Assembly (NCBI RefSeq): GCF_009668025.1
Contig: NZ_WJXZ01000014.1
Span: 702,448 to 766,447, forward strand
Origin: Larkinella terrae
GTDB lineage: Bacteria > Bacteroidota > Bacteroidia > Cytophagales > Spirosomataceae
DNA: 64,000 nt
Direction of reading: 5' to 3'
Each line of letters begins with the position of its first letter. Within the stretch, counting starts at the first letter, position 1. The position numbers and the translations under genes were made by a program. Below are positions 26,258-34,250 of the stretch, piece after piece. Below the pieces are notes generated by a model. That model was not told the origin of the DNA. It made no database searches and worked only from the letters and a program-made list of their open reading frames with translations.

Positions 26258-27379
26258 TCAATTACAGCCTTTTCCGGTTACGACGACTTCACCGTTCACA
26301 ATTTCGTACTGCGCCCGAATGGCCCGGCAGGTCAGTTTCAGTTTTTCATACAGCGGTTCATCCGTGAGGGAAGCCGTCACCGGGCAATTTCCGAGCAGCG
26401 CGTGATCGTAATCAATCCGAATCGTATAGGTCTTTTCCAATTGGCTAAAAATCTCGCTGACCGGCGTTTCATCGTACTCAAAGGCCATTTCCTGAATTGT
26501 TCCGGACTTCTTCGGAGAAACCATCGGCACGGTATGGCTCACCACGTTAGCCTCCATCTGATCGGCTTCTTTCGAGAAAACCACCTCCTGACCAGGGTTT
26601 AAAACTAAGCCTTCCAGCCGCCGGTTTTTGGCCTGTTGAGCCGCTTCCGGGCTTTTCGTTTCGTACACAGACACCTTACCGGTTTTAACGGTAATCTGTA
26701 TACGTTTATCGTCGGGGAAAGCCTTCACGTTGAAGCTGGTACCCAGGACTTTCGTGACGATTTCGTTGGCAAATACAAAGAACGGCCGGTTTGGATCTTT
26801 GGCAATTTCGAAAAACGCTTCGCCCGAGAGGTAAATTTCCCGGACGCTCCTGCTGAAATACGTTGGATAGGACAATTTGCTTCCTTTTTTCAGTAGAACA
26901 GAGCTGCCATCCGGCAGCACAATCAGGCGGGTTGGCTTGGTCTGGTTTTCCACTTCGACCAGGTCGTATTTTTCGGTAGCCTGCTTCACCAGTTGGGCGT
27001 ATTCGGCTTTGTTTGCGCGTTGCTGCGTCACCAAATACCAGCCTCCCAAACCGACTAAACCGGCCAGAACGGCGGCTGCCCAATACCATCGTGAGAACAG
27101 CGTGCGAACGACCGTTTTAGGCGATTCATTGGCATCAATGCGGTCGAAAACCGACTGCTTTAAGGCCGCGATTTCAGTTTCAGACACGGCGGGTTCGGGG
27201 AGTTGATTAGCCGTCAAAACCAGTTGCCGGGCGGTTTCCACATCGCTCCGCTTGAAGGGATACACATCCAGCCAGTTTTGCCAGAACGTTTCGGCTTCCA
27301 GGTCGGTCGAAAGAACCCAGTGGATGAAATAATCGTCCGTCGCAAATTCCTCCGGTGTATAAGTCAAATAGTCGCTCAT
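26258..27379 (-). CDS. FecR-family anti-sigma factor
   Basis: A cytoplasmic N-terminal part of about 95 residues, with an FecR-N-like WQNWLDVYPFKRSDVETAR, binds sigma. One transmembrane helix (RWYWAAAVLAGLVGLGGWYL) is followed by a periplasmic FecR domain (LIVLPDGSSVLLKKGSKLSYP, REIYLSGEAFFEIAKDPNRPF, VLGTSFNVKAFPDDKRIQIT) and a C-terminal DUF4974-like part (AFEYDETPVSEIFSQLEKTY). In this family the periplasmic part reads the STN domain of the partner SusC and releases the ECF sigma factor. 373 residues is typical. The sigma gene is upstream and the SusC gene downstream, the standard order. Confidence 0.95.
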   Translation of the reverse strand: MSDYLTYTPEEFATDDYFIHWVLSTDLEAETFWQNWLDVYPFKRSDVETARQLVLTANQLPEPAVSETEIAALKQSVFDRIDANESPKTVVRTLFSRWYWAAAVLAGLVGLGGWYLVTQQRANKAEYAQLVKQATEKYDLVEVENQTKPTRLIVLPDGSSVLLKKGSKLSYPTYFSRSVREIYLSGEAFFEIAKDPNRPFFVFANEIVTKVLGTSFNVKAFPDDKRIQITVKTGKVSVYETKSPEAAQQAKNRRLEGLVLNPGQEVVFSKEADQMEANVVSHTVPMVSPKKSGTIQEMAFEYDETPVSEIFSQLEKTYTIRIDYDHALLGNCPVTASLTDEPLYEKLKLTCRAIRAQYEIVNGEVVVTGKGCN

Positions 27380-27486
27380 TGATACTTCGTCAGGAAATAA
27401 TTATCCTATTTTAAGTACAGAGAGCCGGTTTTTACTTTACTACCAAAGCGGAAAGCACTTTTTACGAAAATAAATGTGGGCTTTTC

Positions 27487-27572
27487 GCTTAGCCCCTAAA
27501 TTCCCTAAAAGATGCTTGGACTGTTAAATGTTCTCGCGTCCAAGTCCCCTTTAGGGGATTTAGGGGCTAAGC
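27487..27572. repeat. Dispersed palindromic element copy 2, imperfect
   Basis: GCTTAGCCCCTAAATTCCCTAA (27487-27508) pairs with 27551-27572 with a single mismatch, and weaker pairing continues inward to CTTGGA/TCCAAG. The segment 27543-27568 is identical over 26 bases to the right arm of the copy at 20960-20985. This copy lies between the sigma factor and FecR genes. Confidence 0.88.
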
Positions 27573-27585
27573 GAACGTCTTGAAA

Positions 27586-28182
27586 TTAGAACAGCAGGTA
27601 CAAAAAGAGGAAGTGAATGAGGTGTTTACGCAGTTTCAAGAGGGCATTTTGCAGCGTGTTGGCAACGGTTTGCTCCTTCAGATTAAGCAGCGAAGCGATC
27701 TGGCGGATTTTCAGTCCGGTGTAATATTTCAATGAAACGACCTCATACTCCCGGTTGGATAAGGTTTGAAGTCCGTTGGAAATCCGGGCCTGTTGCTGGT
27801 CGCCCGTTTCCAACTCCACCCACCGGGTTTCGGCCGAGGGTTCAGCTTGTCTCGTCATGTCGGATTCTGCCCAATCGGTGGACAGTTGACGGCGGTCTTT
27901 CAACTGTTTGAGTAGCGTTCTGCGCAGGCAGCTGTAGAGATAAAACCGCACTTCGACGGTGGGGGAAAGCGTTTCGCGGTAGGCCCAGAGATCGACAAAC
28001 ACATCCTGAACGGCGTCTTTCGTCAAAGCCATATCCTGGGAAATCCGGTAGCCATACGTCAGCAATTCCCGCACATATGCATCGAACAGTTTCCCCAGGG
28101 CGTTGCGATCACTGGCGCGCAAAGCTGTCCAGAGGAGTAAATCGTCCTCCGTTCGATTTTCGCTGTGCGTCCGTTTTTGCAT
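27586..28182 (-). CDS. ECF RNA polymerase sigma factor (PUL-associated)
   Basis: A two-domain ECF sigma factor. Region 2 contains LFDAYVRELLTYGYRISQDMALTKDAVQDVFVDLW, and region 4 contains LQTLSNREYEVVSLKYYTGLKIRQIASLLNLKEQTVANTLQNALLKLR. The ATG at 28182 (MQKRTHSENRTEDD) is preferred to the in-frame TTG at 28203. The C-terminus ends in a short hydrophobic run (FLFLYLLF) seen in several Bacteroidota PUL sigma factors. It should be held by the FecR protein encoded downstream and direct transcription of the SusC/SusD/GH genes. A dispersed palindrome separates it from fecR, so the two may not be strictly co-transcribed. Confidence 0.93.
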   Translation of the reverse strand: MQKRTHSENRTEDDLLLWTALRASDRNALGKLFDAYVRELLTYGYRISQDMALTKDAVQDVFVDLWAYRETLSPTVEVRFYLYSCLRRTLLKQLKDRRQLSTDWAESDMTRQAEPSAETRWVELETGDQQQARISNGLQTLSNREYEVVSLKYYTGLKIRQIASLLNLKEQTVANTLQNALLKLRKHLIHFLFLYLLF

Positions 28183-28542
28183 GGGTCTAGTAAATTCGTG
28201 CAATCTTAACGCATTTTATTTATAAATGCTAGTTCGGTTTTGAGGACCTAAAAAGGGCGCATCCCCGTCGGGTAGATTAACAAAGGGTGAACTACTTTTA
28301 CCACCGAACCTGGCCCGGGATCATCAAGGGATTTCAGAAGGAACTCAACCGATACACCAGCTTAACCCGATCCGGAAAAAACGGTACCATCGGGCAACTG
28401 CAGTTGATCAATAAATTCAACTGTTTAGTGAAGCAGAATAAGCCAAAGGCCCAGCCCGAATGGGATGGATTGCCAGCGGTGGATTGATCTGGCAGCCTGG
28501 CAAACCAGGACCCGATGGCAACCGGCGGAATCGAGCCGGTTT
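28183..28542. other. Gene-free region between ECF sigma gene and serine hydrolase gene
   Basis: No supported gene. It holds the upstream region of the sigma factor gene and the 3' side of the serine hydrolase gene. I see a 12-bp palindrome CAACTGCAGTTG (28395-28406), whose right half also pairs with TCAACTG at 28417-28423. A 66-codon open frame (28287-28487) lacks any recognisable features. Confidence 0.6.
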
Positions 28543-29928
28543 TTACCTTACCAATTCGGCCAGATACCCTTTGGCATTTTCATTTGTCGGGTCTTTTTCA
28601 ATGGCTTTCTGGTAATAAACAATCGCCAGTTGTTTCAATCCCATCTTGGCGTAACAGTCGGCAATCAATTGATACGCATAGGAATAATCACCCGGCTGAA
28701 CGGGTAAACTCGCCCCCAGTTGAAATAGCCGGATCGCTTCCTCGTACCGTTGCCGACGCATCAGGTATTTGCCCGTATTCACCAGATCACCGACCTCAAA
28801 ACCAAGATCATACCGATCCCGCTGCTGCTCCCTAACCTGCCGGTAAAAGGCAATGCCCTGATTGAAATCCGCCAATACCTTTTCCCGCAGATCCAGGTAG
28901 AGCGAGCGTTTGGGAACCGTGTAGGGCTTCCCCTGAAGGATCGCGATAATACTGTTGGTCAGCGCGTTGACCTTAAACTGCTGGCTGTTGGTCATCAGAA
29001 TCACCACAATATCGTTCTCAAGATCATGGGTCATCAGGGCTTCGTAATTGTAGCTTGAGCCATGATGCTGGTGCCAGGTCAGCTTGTCGTTTTTAAAAAC
29101 CGCATGGCCCAGGCTGCTTTCATTACCGCCAAAATCCACCGCCAGCACCTGCATGGCTGCTTTGTTAACCAACTGATAACCATCTAGTTTGACCAGCCAG
29201 CTGTACAAATCATCGATCGACAGGCGGGGCCAGCCCGTCATCTGCTGCTCGTAGGTGCTTTCTTTAAAATTACTGTCAAACGCTCGCGTCATTTCCGGGG
29301 CCGTAACGGGCAGATCCATGAACGTGTGATTCATCTGGAGCGGTTTCAGCAGATTTTCAGTAATAAACGCAGCATAAGTCTGGCCCGAAATGCGCTCAAT
29401 GATTCGGCGCTGGAGGTACACGTTGGAATAGCTGTAGGCGTAGGCGTTACCGGGCCGGAAGGCCAGGGTTTTCAGCGTTTTCAGTTCATCGAGAATCTGC
29501 TGATCGCTCATTGCCCCGGTGATGGGCAACCCGCTGGTGTAGTTGATCAGGTGTTTGAGCTGGATGCTGTCGGCCCAGCTCGGCAGCTCTTTCAGGAACT
29601 GGCTAAGCCGGTCGGTCAGCGACAGTTTTCCCTGCTGCTGCAACAGGAGGAGGGCTGCACCATTGAACTCCTTGGAAATGGAGCCAATGTCGAAAAGATG
29701 ATCGAGTGTCAGTTTACGGTTTCGACTGCCATCGGCGTAGCCCAGACTGTTGCGGTATTGAATCACTCCCCGGTGCACAACGAGCACATTGCCATTGAAA
29801 ACCCCCAGTTGATGGGCGGCCTGCATGAGCGAATCGATCCGGTTTTTGATCGGATTTTGAGCGACCGAAGGAAAGGAGACCAGGCCCAACAGAGCGAGAC
29901 TAATTAGCTTTATTTGGAACGTGCGCAT
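28543..29928 (-). CDS. Secreted serine hydrolase of the class C beta-lactamase/DD-peptidase family with TPR tail
   Basis: The ATG at 29928 gives MRTFQIKLISLALLGLVSFPSVAQ, a signal peptide; the open frame also allows a TTG at 29949. The catalytic motifs are in order: SISK near residue 80 (nucleophile serine and lysine), YSN near residue 160 (Y-x-N) and HHG around residue 295 in place of the K-T-G box. The last 100 residues contain tetratricopeptide-like helices (YEEAIRLFQLGASL, KQLAIVYYQKAIEKDPTNENAKGYL), a common extension in Bacteroidota. Family members hydrolyse peptidoglycan peptides or esters; a beta-lactamase role is not implied. It is divergent from a sensor kinase gene. Confidence 0.88.
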   Translation of the reverse strand: MRTFQIKLISLALLGLVSFPSVAQNPIKNRIDSLMQAAHQLGVFNGNVLVVHRGVIQYRNSLGYADGSRNRKLTLDHLFDIGSISKEFNGAALLLLQQQGKLSLTDRLSQFLKELPSWADSIQLKHLINYTSGLPITGAMSDQQILDELKTLKTLAFRPGNAYAYSYSNVYLQRRIIERISGQTYAAFITENLLKPLQMNHTFMDLPVTAPEMTRAFDSNFKESTYEQQMTGWPRLSIDDLYSWLVKLDGYQLVNKAAMQVLAVDFGGNESSLGHAVFKNDKLTWHQHHGSSYNYEALMTHDLENDIVVILMTNSQQFKVNALTNSIIAILQGKPYTVPKRSLYLDLREKVLADFNQGIAFYRQVREQQRDRYDLGFEVGDLVNTGKYLMRRQRYEEAIRLFQLGASLPVQPGDYSYAYQLIADCYAKMGLKQLAIVYYQKAIEKDPTNENAKGYLAELVR

Positions 29929-30043
29929 ACGATTAGTCGTAAAAATCAATCAATAATACGCTGGATAGTCGTGTCCTGATTTGGTAAACTTGCCAACGAC
30001 ACCAGCCGTTTGCCAACGGCACCGAAACCCGTCCGGTGGCGCT

Positions 30044-30051
30044 TATCTTTG
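30044..30051 (+). promoter_or_regulatory. -7 promoter element for the sensor kinase gene
   Basis: TATCTTTG matches TAnnTTTG exactly, 18 bases before the ATG at 30069. No TTTG occurs at the expected -33 spacing. The element lies downstream of the alternative start at 30036 and so supports 30069. Confidence 0.4.
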
Positions 30052-30068
30052 TGCTTTCGAAAACGTTC

Positions 30069-31760
30069 ATGACAAAATTCAAACCGTGGATTTGCTGTTT
30101 TTGCCTGATGGGGCTGCTCGCCCTGGCTGGCTGTCAGCCGGATTCGCTCGGCCCGGGACAGATCCGGCTGAAACTCGGCGATCAGCCCGAGTGGGCGGTT
30201 TTGGACTGGAACGATCGGGACTGGTCGGCCACCAACGGGACATCCCGACAACAAATCTTCTGGGTGCGCTTCCACTTCCGGCTGGACACGGCGACCAGAG
30301 TACGAAAACCGCTGGGGGTCCGCATCGTGGCCCTGGGTTCCTTCGATGCCTTCTGGGACGGCCGCTTGCTGGGGCACAACGGGCAGGTCGGGCCGACAAA
30401 AACCGCCGAGCGTCCCGGTCAGCATGCCACGTACTGGTATCTTTCCGGCCCCGACACCGAACCGGGTGAGCATGTCCTGGCGCTGCGGGTATCCAATTTC
30501 CACAGCCGCGCGGGCTGCAGTTTTTATAATGCCCGGATTGAGCATGAGCCGGACCGGGTACGGGCCTCGCTGCAAACCGTCGCCTGGATGTCCATGCTGG
30601 CGGGGGCGTTTCTGATCGGCGCGTTTTATTACCTGGTTTTGTCGCTGCACAACCGCCGGGAGCCTCTTTTTCGCCTGTTCAGCCTGATTTGCGGGCTTTT
30701 TTTCGGACTGCTTGTCGCCGAGTATGTGCCCTTCGTCTGGCCGTATCGCTATGATCTGCAAACACCCCGGCTGAAAGTGATTGGACTGCTGACGCTGAGC
30801 ATTTCGCTGCTGGTGCCTTCTTTTTTGAATCAACAATTCGCCCTCTTCAACCCCAAGCGCTTCACGGGCTTGTTGCTGCTACTCCTGCTGGGTATTTATC
30901 TCTACTTCTACGGACGGTATGATTTTACGGCCCAATTACTGAGTTTAACGATGGGCGTCAGTGCGTTGCTCATAGCAGTTTTGGCCGTGCAGCGAAAGCG
31001 AAAAGGTGCCGTCAGTATCCTCGTTTCGGTTATTTTGAGTGGGTTATGCGCTTTTCTTTTCTATTATGATTACAGTCTGTACCTCAGTTTTGGCTTTTTA
31101 CTGCTGACCATGCTCTACGGGCTGGTGATTCGCTCGCGGGAAATCGATCAGGCTTACCAGGAAACTTTGTTGTTGTCGGAGCGGCTGAAAACGGAATTGC
31201 TCAAAAAAAGTATCCAGCCTCATTTTCTGCTCAATACCTTAACCTCGCTCATCGACTGGATTGAGGAATCGCCCCGGCAGGGCGTAGTTTTCATTGAGGC
31301 ACTCGCGAGTGAATTCAGGTTGTTGAGCCAGATGGTCGATGTGCGGCTGGTGCCCATTACCCATGAAATTGAGCTTTGCAAGAGTCATCTGGCCGTCATG
31401 CGGTTTCGGAAGGAGATCAATTATGTTTGGGAGGATTCCGGCATTGATCCGACCGAGTCGCTTCCCCCGGCTTTGCTACATACCGTTCTGGAAAATGGGA
31501 TTACCCACAGTTTACCGCTGGCCGACGGAACGGTCCGGTTTCATCTTTCTTTTCAGCGAAATGAACACGATCGGCAGTATCAATTCCGCACTCAGGCCGT
31601 TAACCGAACCTCGGGTGACAAACCAAAAACCGGTACGGGATGGAAGTATATGAAAGCCCGGCTGACCGAAAGTTATGGTCGAAACTGGGCCTTGCGCTCG
31701 GAAGCAAACGAGGAGGGCTGGCTAACGCATTTAACGATTTATGCGAATTCTAATCATTGA
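30069..31760 (+). CDS. 7TM-type sensor kinase of the LytS/His_kinase family, lipoprotein-anchored
   Basis: The ATG at 30069 starts a lipoprotein signal (ICCFCLMGLLALAGCQ). Residues about 25-180 form a galactose-binding-like periplasmic sensor (ATRVRKPLGVRIVALGSFDAFWDG...) resembling 7TMR-DISM extracellular domains. Seven hydrophobic helices follow (about 185-375). The kinase part carries the LytS-type motif SIQPHFLLNTLTSLIDW, with the phospho-accepting histidine in PHF. The ATP-binding lobe (LLHTVLENGITHSLPL) is recognisable, but its N box is reduced. The response regulator gene overlaps its 3' end by 20 bases, so the two work as a pair. Ligand is unknown; a carbohydrate is plausible from the sensor fold. 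Confidence 0.87.
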   Translation: MTKFKPWICCFCLMGLLALAGCQPDSLGPGQIRLKLGDQPEWAVLDWNDRDWSATNGTSRQQIFWVRFHFRLDTATRVRKPLGVRIVALGSFDAFWDGRLLGHNGQVGPTKTAERPGQHATYWYLSGPDTEPGEHVLALRVSNFHSRAGCSFYNARIEHEPDRVRASLQTVAWMSMLAGAFLIGAFYYLVLSLHNRREPLFRLFSLICGLFFGLLVAEYVPFVWPYRYDLQTPRLKVIGLLTLSISLLVPSFLNQQFALFNPKRFTGLLLLLLLGIYLYFYGRYDFTAQLLSLTMGVSALLIAVLAVQRKRKGAVSILVSVILSGLCAFLFYYDYSLYLSFGFLLLTMLYGLVIRSREIDQAYQETLLLSERLKTELLKKSIQPHFLLNTLTSLIDWIEESPRQGVVFIEALASEFRLLSQMVDVRLVPITHEIELCKSHLAVMRFRKEINYVWEDSGIDPTESLPPALLHTVLENGITHSLPLADGTVRFHLSFQRNEHDRQYQFRTQAVNRTSGDKPKTGTGWKYMKARLTESYGRNWALRSEANEEGWLTHLTIYANSNH

Positions 31761-32439
31761 GGATGAAGCCCGGATTGCCGCCCGGATCGGGCGGTTTGTG
31801 CGGGAGATTCTGGGGCCGGAGCTAACCAGTCTGGCGAGTTGCGACGGCGTGGAGACCGGCACGGAGTATATTCGCAGCCACGGTATTGATCTGTTGTTTC
31901 TGGATTTGAACCTGAACGGACAGGACGGTTTTGACGTGCTGAAAAACGTGGTGGCCGAATCCTTTCATACGATTGTGGTTTCCGCATACACGGAAAAGGC
32001 CATCACCGCTTTTGAGTACGGCGTCCTCGACTTCATTGCCAAACCTTTCGCGATTGAGCGGGTTAAACTGGCGTTGGACCGGGTGAGCCTGAAACCGGCA
32101 ACTCCACCGCATCCGCTTAAATTCCTGGCAGTTAAGTCGCGGGGATTGATTCGGTTAATTCCAGTGGAGGAGGTGCTTTTTGTTCAGGGTTCCGGCGTTT
32201 ATTCCGAACTGCATTTGCAGAACGGAACGAAGGCGTTGCACGACAAATCCCTGGAAAAGCTTGCTCAATTGCTGCCCGCCAGCTTCGAGCGAATTCATAA
32301 ATCCTACCTGGCCGACAGCCGCTATTTTGCCGCGATCCAGGTTCAATCGGGTGGGCGCTATTCACTTCAGCTAACCACCGGCCAACAATTGCCCATCGGT
32401 CGGTCGCGGTATGAGCAGCTCAGGCGATATTTTAGTTAG
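31741..32439 (+). CDS. LytTR-family DNA-binding response regulator
   Basis: The receiver domain starts MRILIIEDEARIAARIG, with the phosphoacceptor in LLFLDLNLNGQDGF, a conserved T/S in IVVSAYTEKA and the K of FIAKPF. The C-terminal half is a LytTR domain (LKFLAVKSRGLIRLIPVEEVLFVQGSGVYSEL, ...FERIHKSYLADSRYFAAIQ). It overlaps the kinase gene by 20 bases. LytTR regulators bind 9-bp direct repeats spaced by about two helical turns. No such site was recognised near this pair, so its targets are unknown. Confidence 0.94.
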   Translation: MRILIIEDEARIAARIGRFVREILGPELTSLASCDGVETGTEYIRSHGIDLLFLDLNLNGQDGFDVLKNVVAESFHTIVVSAYTEKAITAFEYGVLDFIAKPFAIERVKLALDRVSLKPATPPHPLKFLAVKSRGLIRLIPVEEVLFVQGSGVYSELHLQNGTKALHDKSLEKLAQLLPASFERIHKSYLADSRYFAAIQVQSGGRYSLQLTTGQQLPIGRSRYEQLRRYFS

Positions 32440-32469
32440 ACGTGTGCCCGAAGGCCGGATTGAAAACCG

Positions 32470-34146
32470 CTATTGCTCCATTTTTATTTTTACATCTTTG
32501 AACAGGAACGGATTGTCGCTGGTTCTCAGCGCTTTTCCGCTGGCCGTGGTTACATTTCGGAGAATGACCTCTTTGGTTTTGACGTACGGAAATTTCTCCT
32601 GGTAAGAACTGTCCGTCATATCCGGATTGAAATTGGCGAAAATGGCCGGGCCCTGGTAATTGTCCGGATGCCGGGCGTCGTCGATGCGGAGGTTTTCAAT
32701 CGTGATCCGTTCCGGCATGTAGCAGGTGTAGCCGAAATCATGCTGACCCGAATAGAAACCGCTGATCAGGGCGGCACTGACGGGTTTGCCGTCGGACGGG
32801 ACGAAAACGCAGTTACGGATCACCAGCTCACCCTGCCAGGTGCTGCCGTAGTCGGGGCGCAGGTTGACGACGCTCCGGCCGCGAATGGTCGAATTTTCCA
32901 CCAGCAAAAGTCCGCTGCCAATGGCATTGATGCCCATGTGTCCGAGGGTTGAGTTGCGGATCGTGGCATTGGCCACGCCCTGATGCGCATCAAACCGGGA
33001 GAGCGTGCAATGGTCGTACAGCATGTTTTTGCAGAAATTCGAACCCAGAATGCCCCAGTACGTATTGTCGTTGATGTCGTTGGTCTGGCTGCAATTCACA
33101 AAGGAAATGTTCAGCGCGCGGTTGGCCGAGAGGTCGTACGTCCCCATTGTGACGGGTTTCCCGGCCGCACCGATGGTGCTGTACGTTTTGTGGCCCGTCA
33201 GGACGGTATTTTTGATCGTTACGTAGGCGCAGTCGCCGATGTTGATAAAACCGCCGTAGGGCGCGCCGTGATCTTCTTCGCCTTTAATGCGGTGTTCCAG
33301 CCCTTCCACCAGCACGTTGGACCGCCGGATGGCAATATTCCGGTTATAATAAGTATACTTTGATTCGGCTTTGTTGGCAATGGTGGTGAAACGCCCGCCG
33401 GTGATTTTCAGCGGTTTTTCGTCGATGGGCAGCGCAGATATGTCCGTGATCTGGTCAAAATTCCAGATGATCGGAGCTTTCATGTCGACCTTACCGGATT
33501 TGTCGACCACAAAAATATCGGTCTGCGATGAGCCATTGTTCTGGTTAAGGCCAAACCGGATGTATTGCTTCACGTTTGCGTTCGTGACCGTGATCAGGCA
33601 GGGGCCGGGCAGCGACGCGTCGATTTTTTCCTGGTTCCGCTTCAGGGAGGAGATCGTTTCCAGTTTGAACGGTTTTAGATCCGAACCAACCGTGAAGACC
33701 GAAGCATTGCGGTTTTGCACCTCCGTATCGTCAATGATGAATCCCGCCGTGCCGAAATCAGTGTCCGTCCGGATGATCGCGGTGCGTTCCTTTCCGCCAA
33801 TGTAGTAGGTGGCGCCATCGTCGGCTTTCACCGGAAGACCGTGCAGGTTGGCAAAGGCGTGGGTGGCCGCAATGGCGTCGATATCATCGGTTTTGCCATT
33901 GCCTTTGGCGCCGAAGTTACTGTAATTTACCACTCCGGCGGCCTTGAATTTAGCGGCATCCTTCGGGGACACGTTTACCTGCAACTCCCCATTTTCACTG
34001 GTGGATACCTGGGTTTTCCCCGCATGGGAGGTAATTACAACCTTTTCAGGGGAGCCATTCGTTTGGCCCAGCGTCGCAAACGGACAGATCAATACGAAGA
34101 AAATCAGGAGGACAGCCTTCATCCTGCGGGGTAATAGAGTCGTCAT
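32470..34146 (-). CDS. Secreted right-handed beta-helix protein (pectate-lyase-superfamily fold)
   Basis: A signal peptide (MKAVLLIFFVLICPFATLGQ from 34122; the longer start at 34146 adds a twin-arginine-like leader and is also possible) precedes a segment with the PL-superfamily opening VVNYSNFGAKGNGKTDDIDAI. Multiple short-coil repeats follow (RNASVFTV, NRNIAIRRSNVLVEGLEH, NATIRNSTLGHMGINAIGSG, LVENSTIRGRSVVNLRP), as expected of a parallel beta-helix. Such proteins degrade or bind pectin, alginate or other acidic polysaccharides. No catalytic arginine/lysine set could be assigned. It ends 31 bases from the response regulator (convergent). Function beyond the fold is not claimed. Confidence 0.8.
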   Translation of the reverse strand: MTTLLPRRMKAVLLIFFVLICPFATLGQTNGSPEKVVITSHAGKTQVSTSENGELQVNVSPKDAAKFKAAGVVNYSNFGAKGNGKTDDIDAIAATHAFANLHGLPVKADDGATYYIGGKERTAIIRTDTDFGTAGFIIDDTEVQNRNASVFTVGSDLKPFKLETISSLKRNQEKIDASLPGPCLITVTNANVKQYIRFGLNQNNGSSQTDIFVVDKSGKVDMKAPIIWNFDQITDISALPIDEKPLKITGGRFTTIANKAESKYTYYNRNIAIRRSNVLVEGLEHRIKGEEDHGAPYGGFINIGDCAYVTIKNTVLTGHKTYSTIGAAGKPVTMGTYDLSANRALNISFVNCSQTNDINDNTYWGILGSNFCKNMLYDHCTLSRFDAHQGVANATIRNSTLGHMGINAIGSGLLLVENSTIRGRSVVNLRPDYGSTWQGELVIRNCVFVPSDGKPVSAALISGFYSGQHDFGYTCYMPERITIENLRIDDARHPDNYQGPAIFANFNPDMTDSSYQEKFPYVKTKEVILRNVTTASGKALRTSDNPFLFKDVKIKMEQ

Positions 34147-34250
34147 TCGAAAAATCTACATGGCACTTCTGATAAAGTGGCTAAAGGAGATAATTTACTC
34201 AATCAACACCGCCAGCGTCTGGTCGCGGTAAAACCGCCTGACTAACGTCA

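Noticed and set aside
28287-28487. 66-codon open frame between sigma factor and serine hydrolase genes
   Set aside because: No hydrophobic leader, domain or conservation cue; overlaps palindromic sequence.
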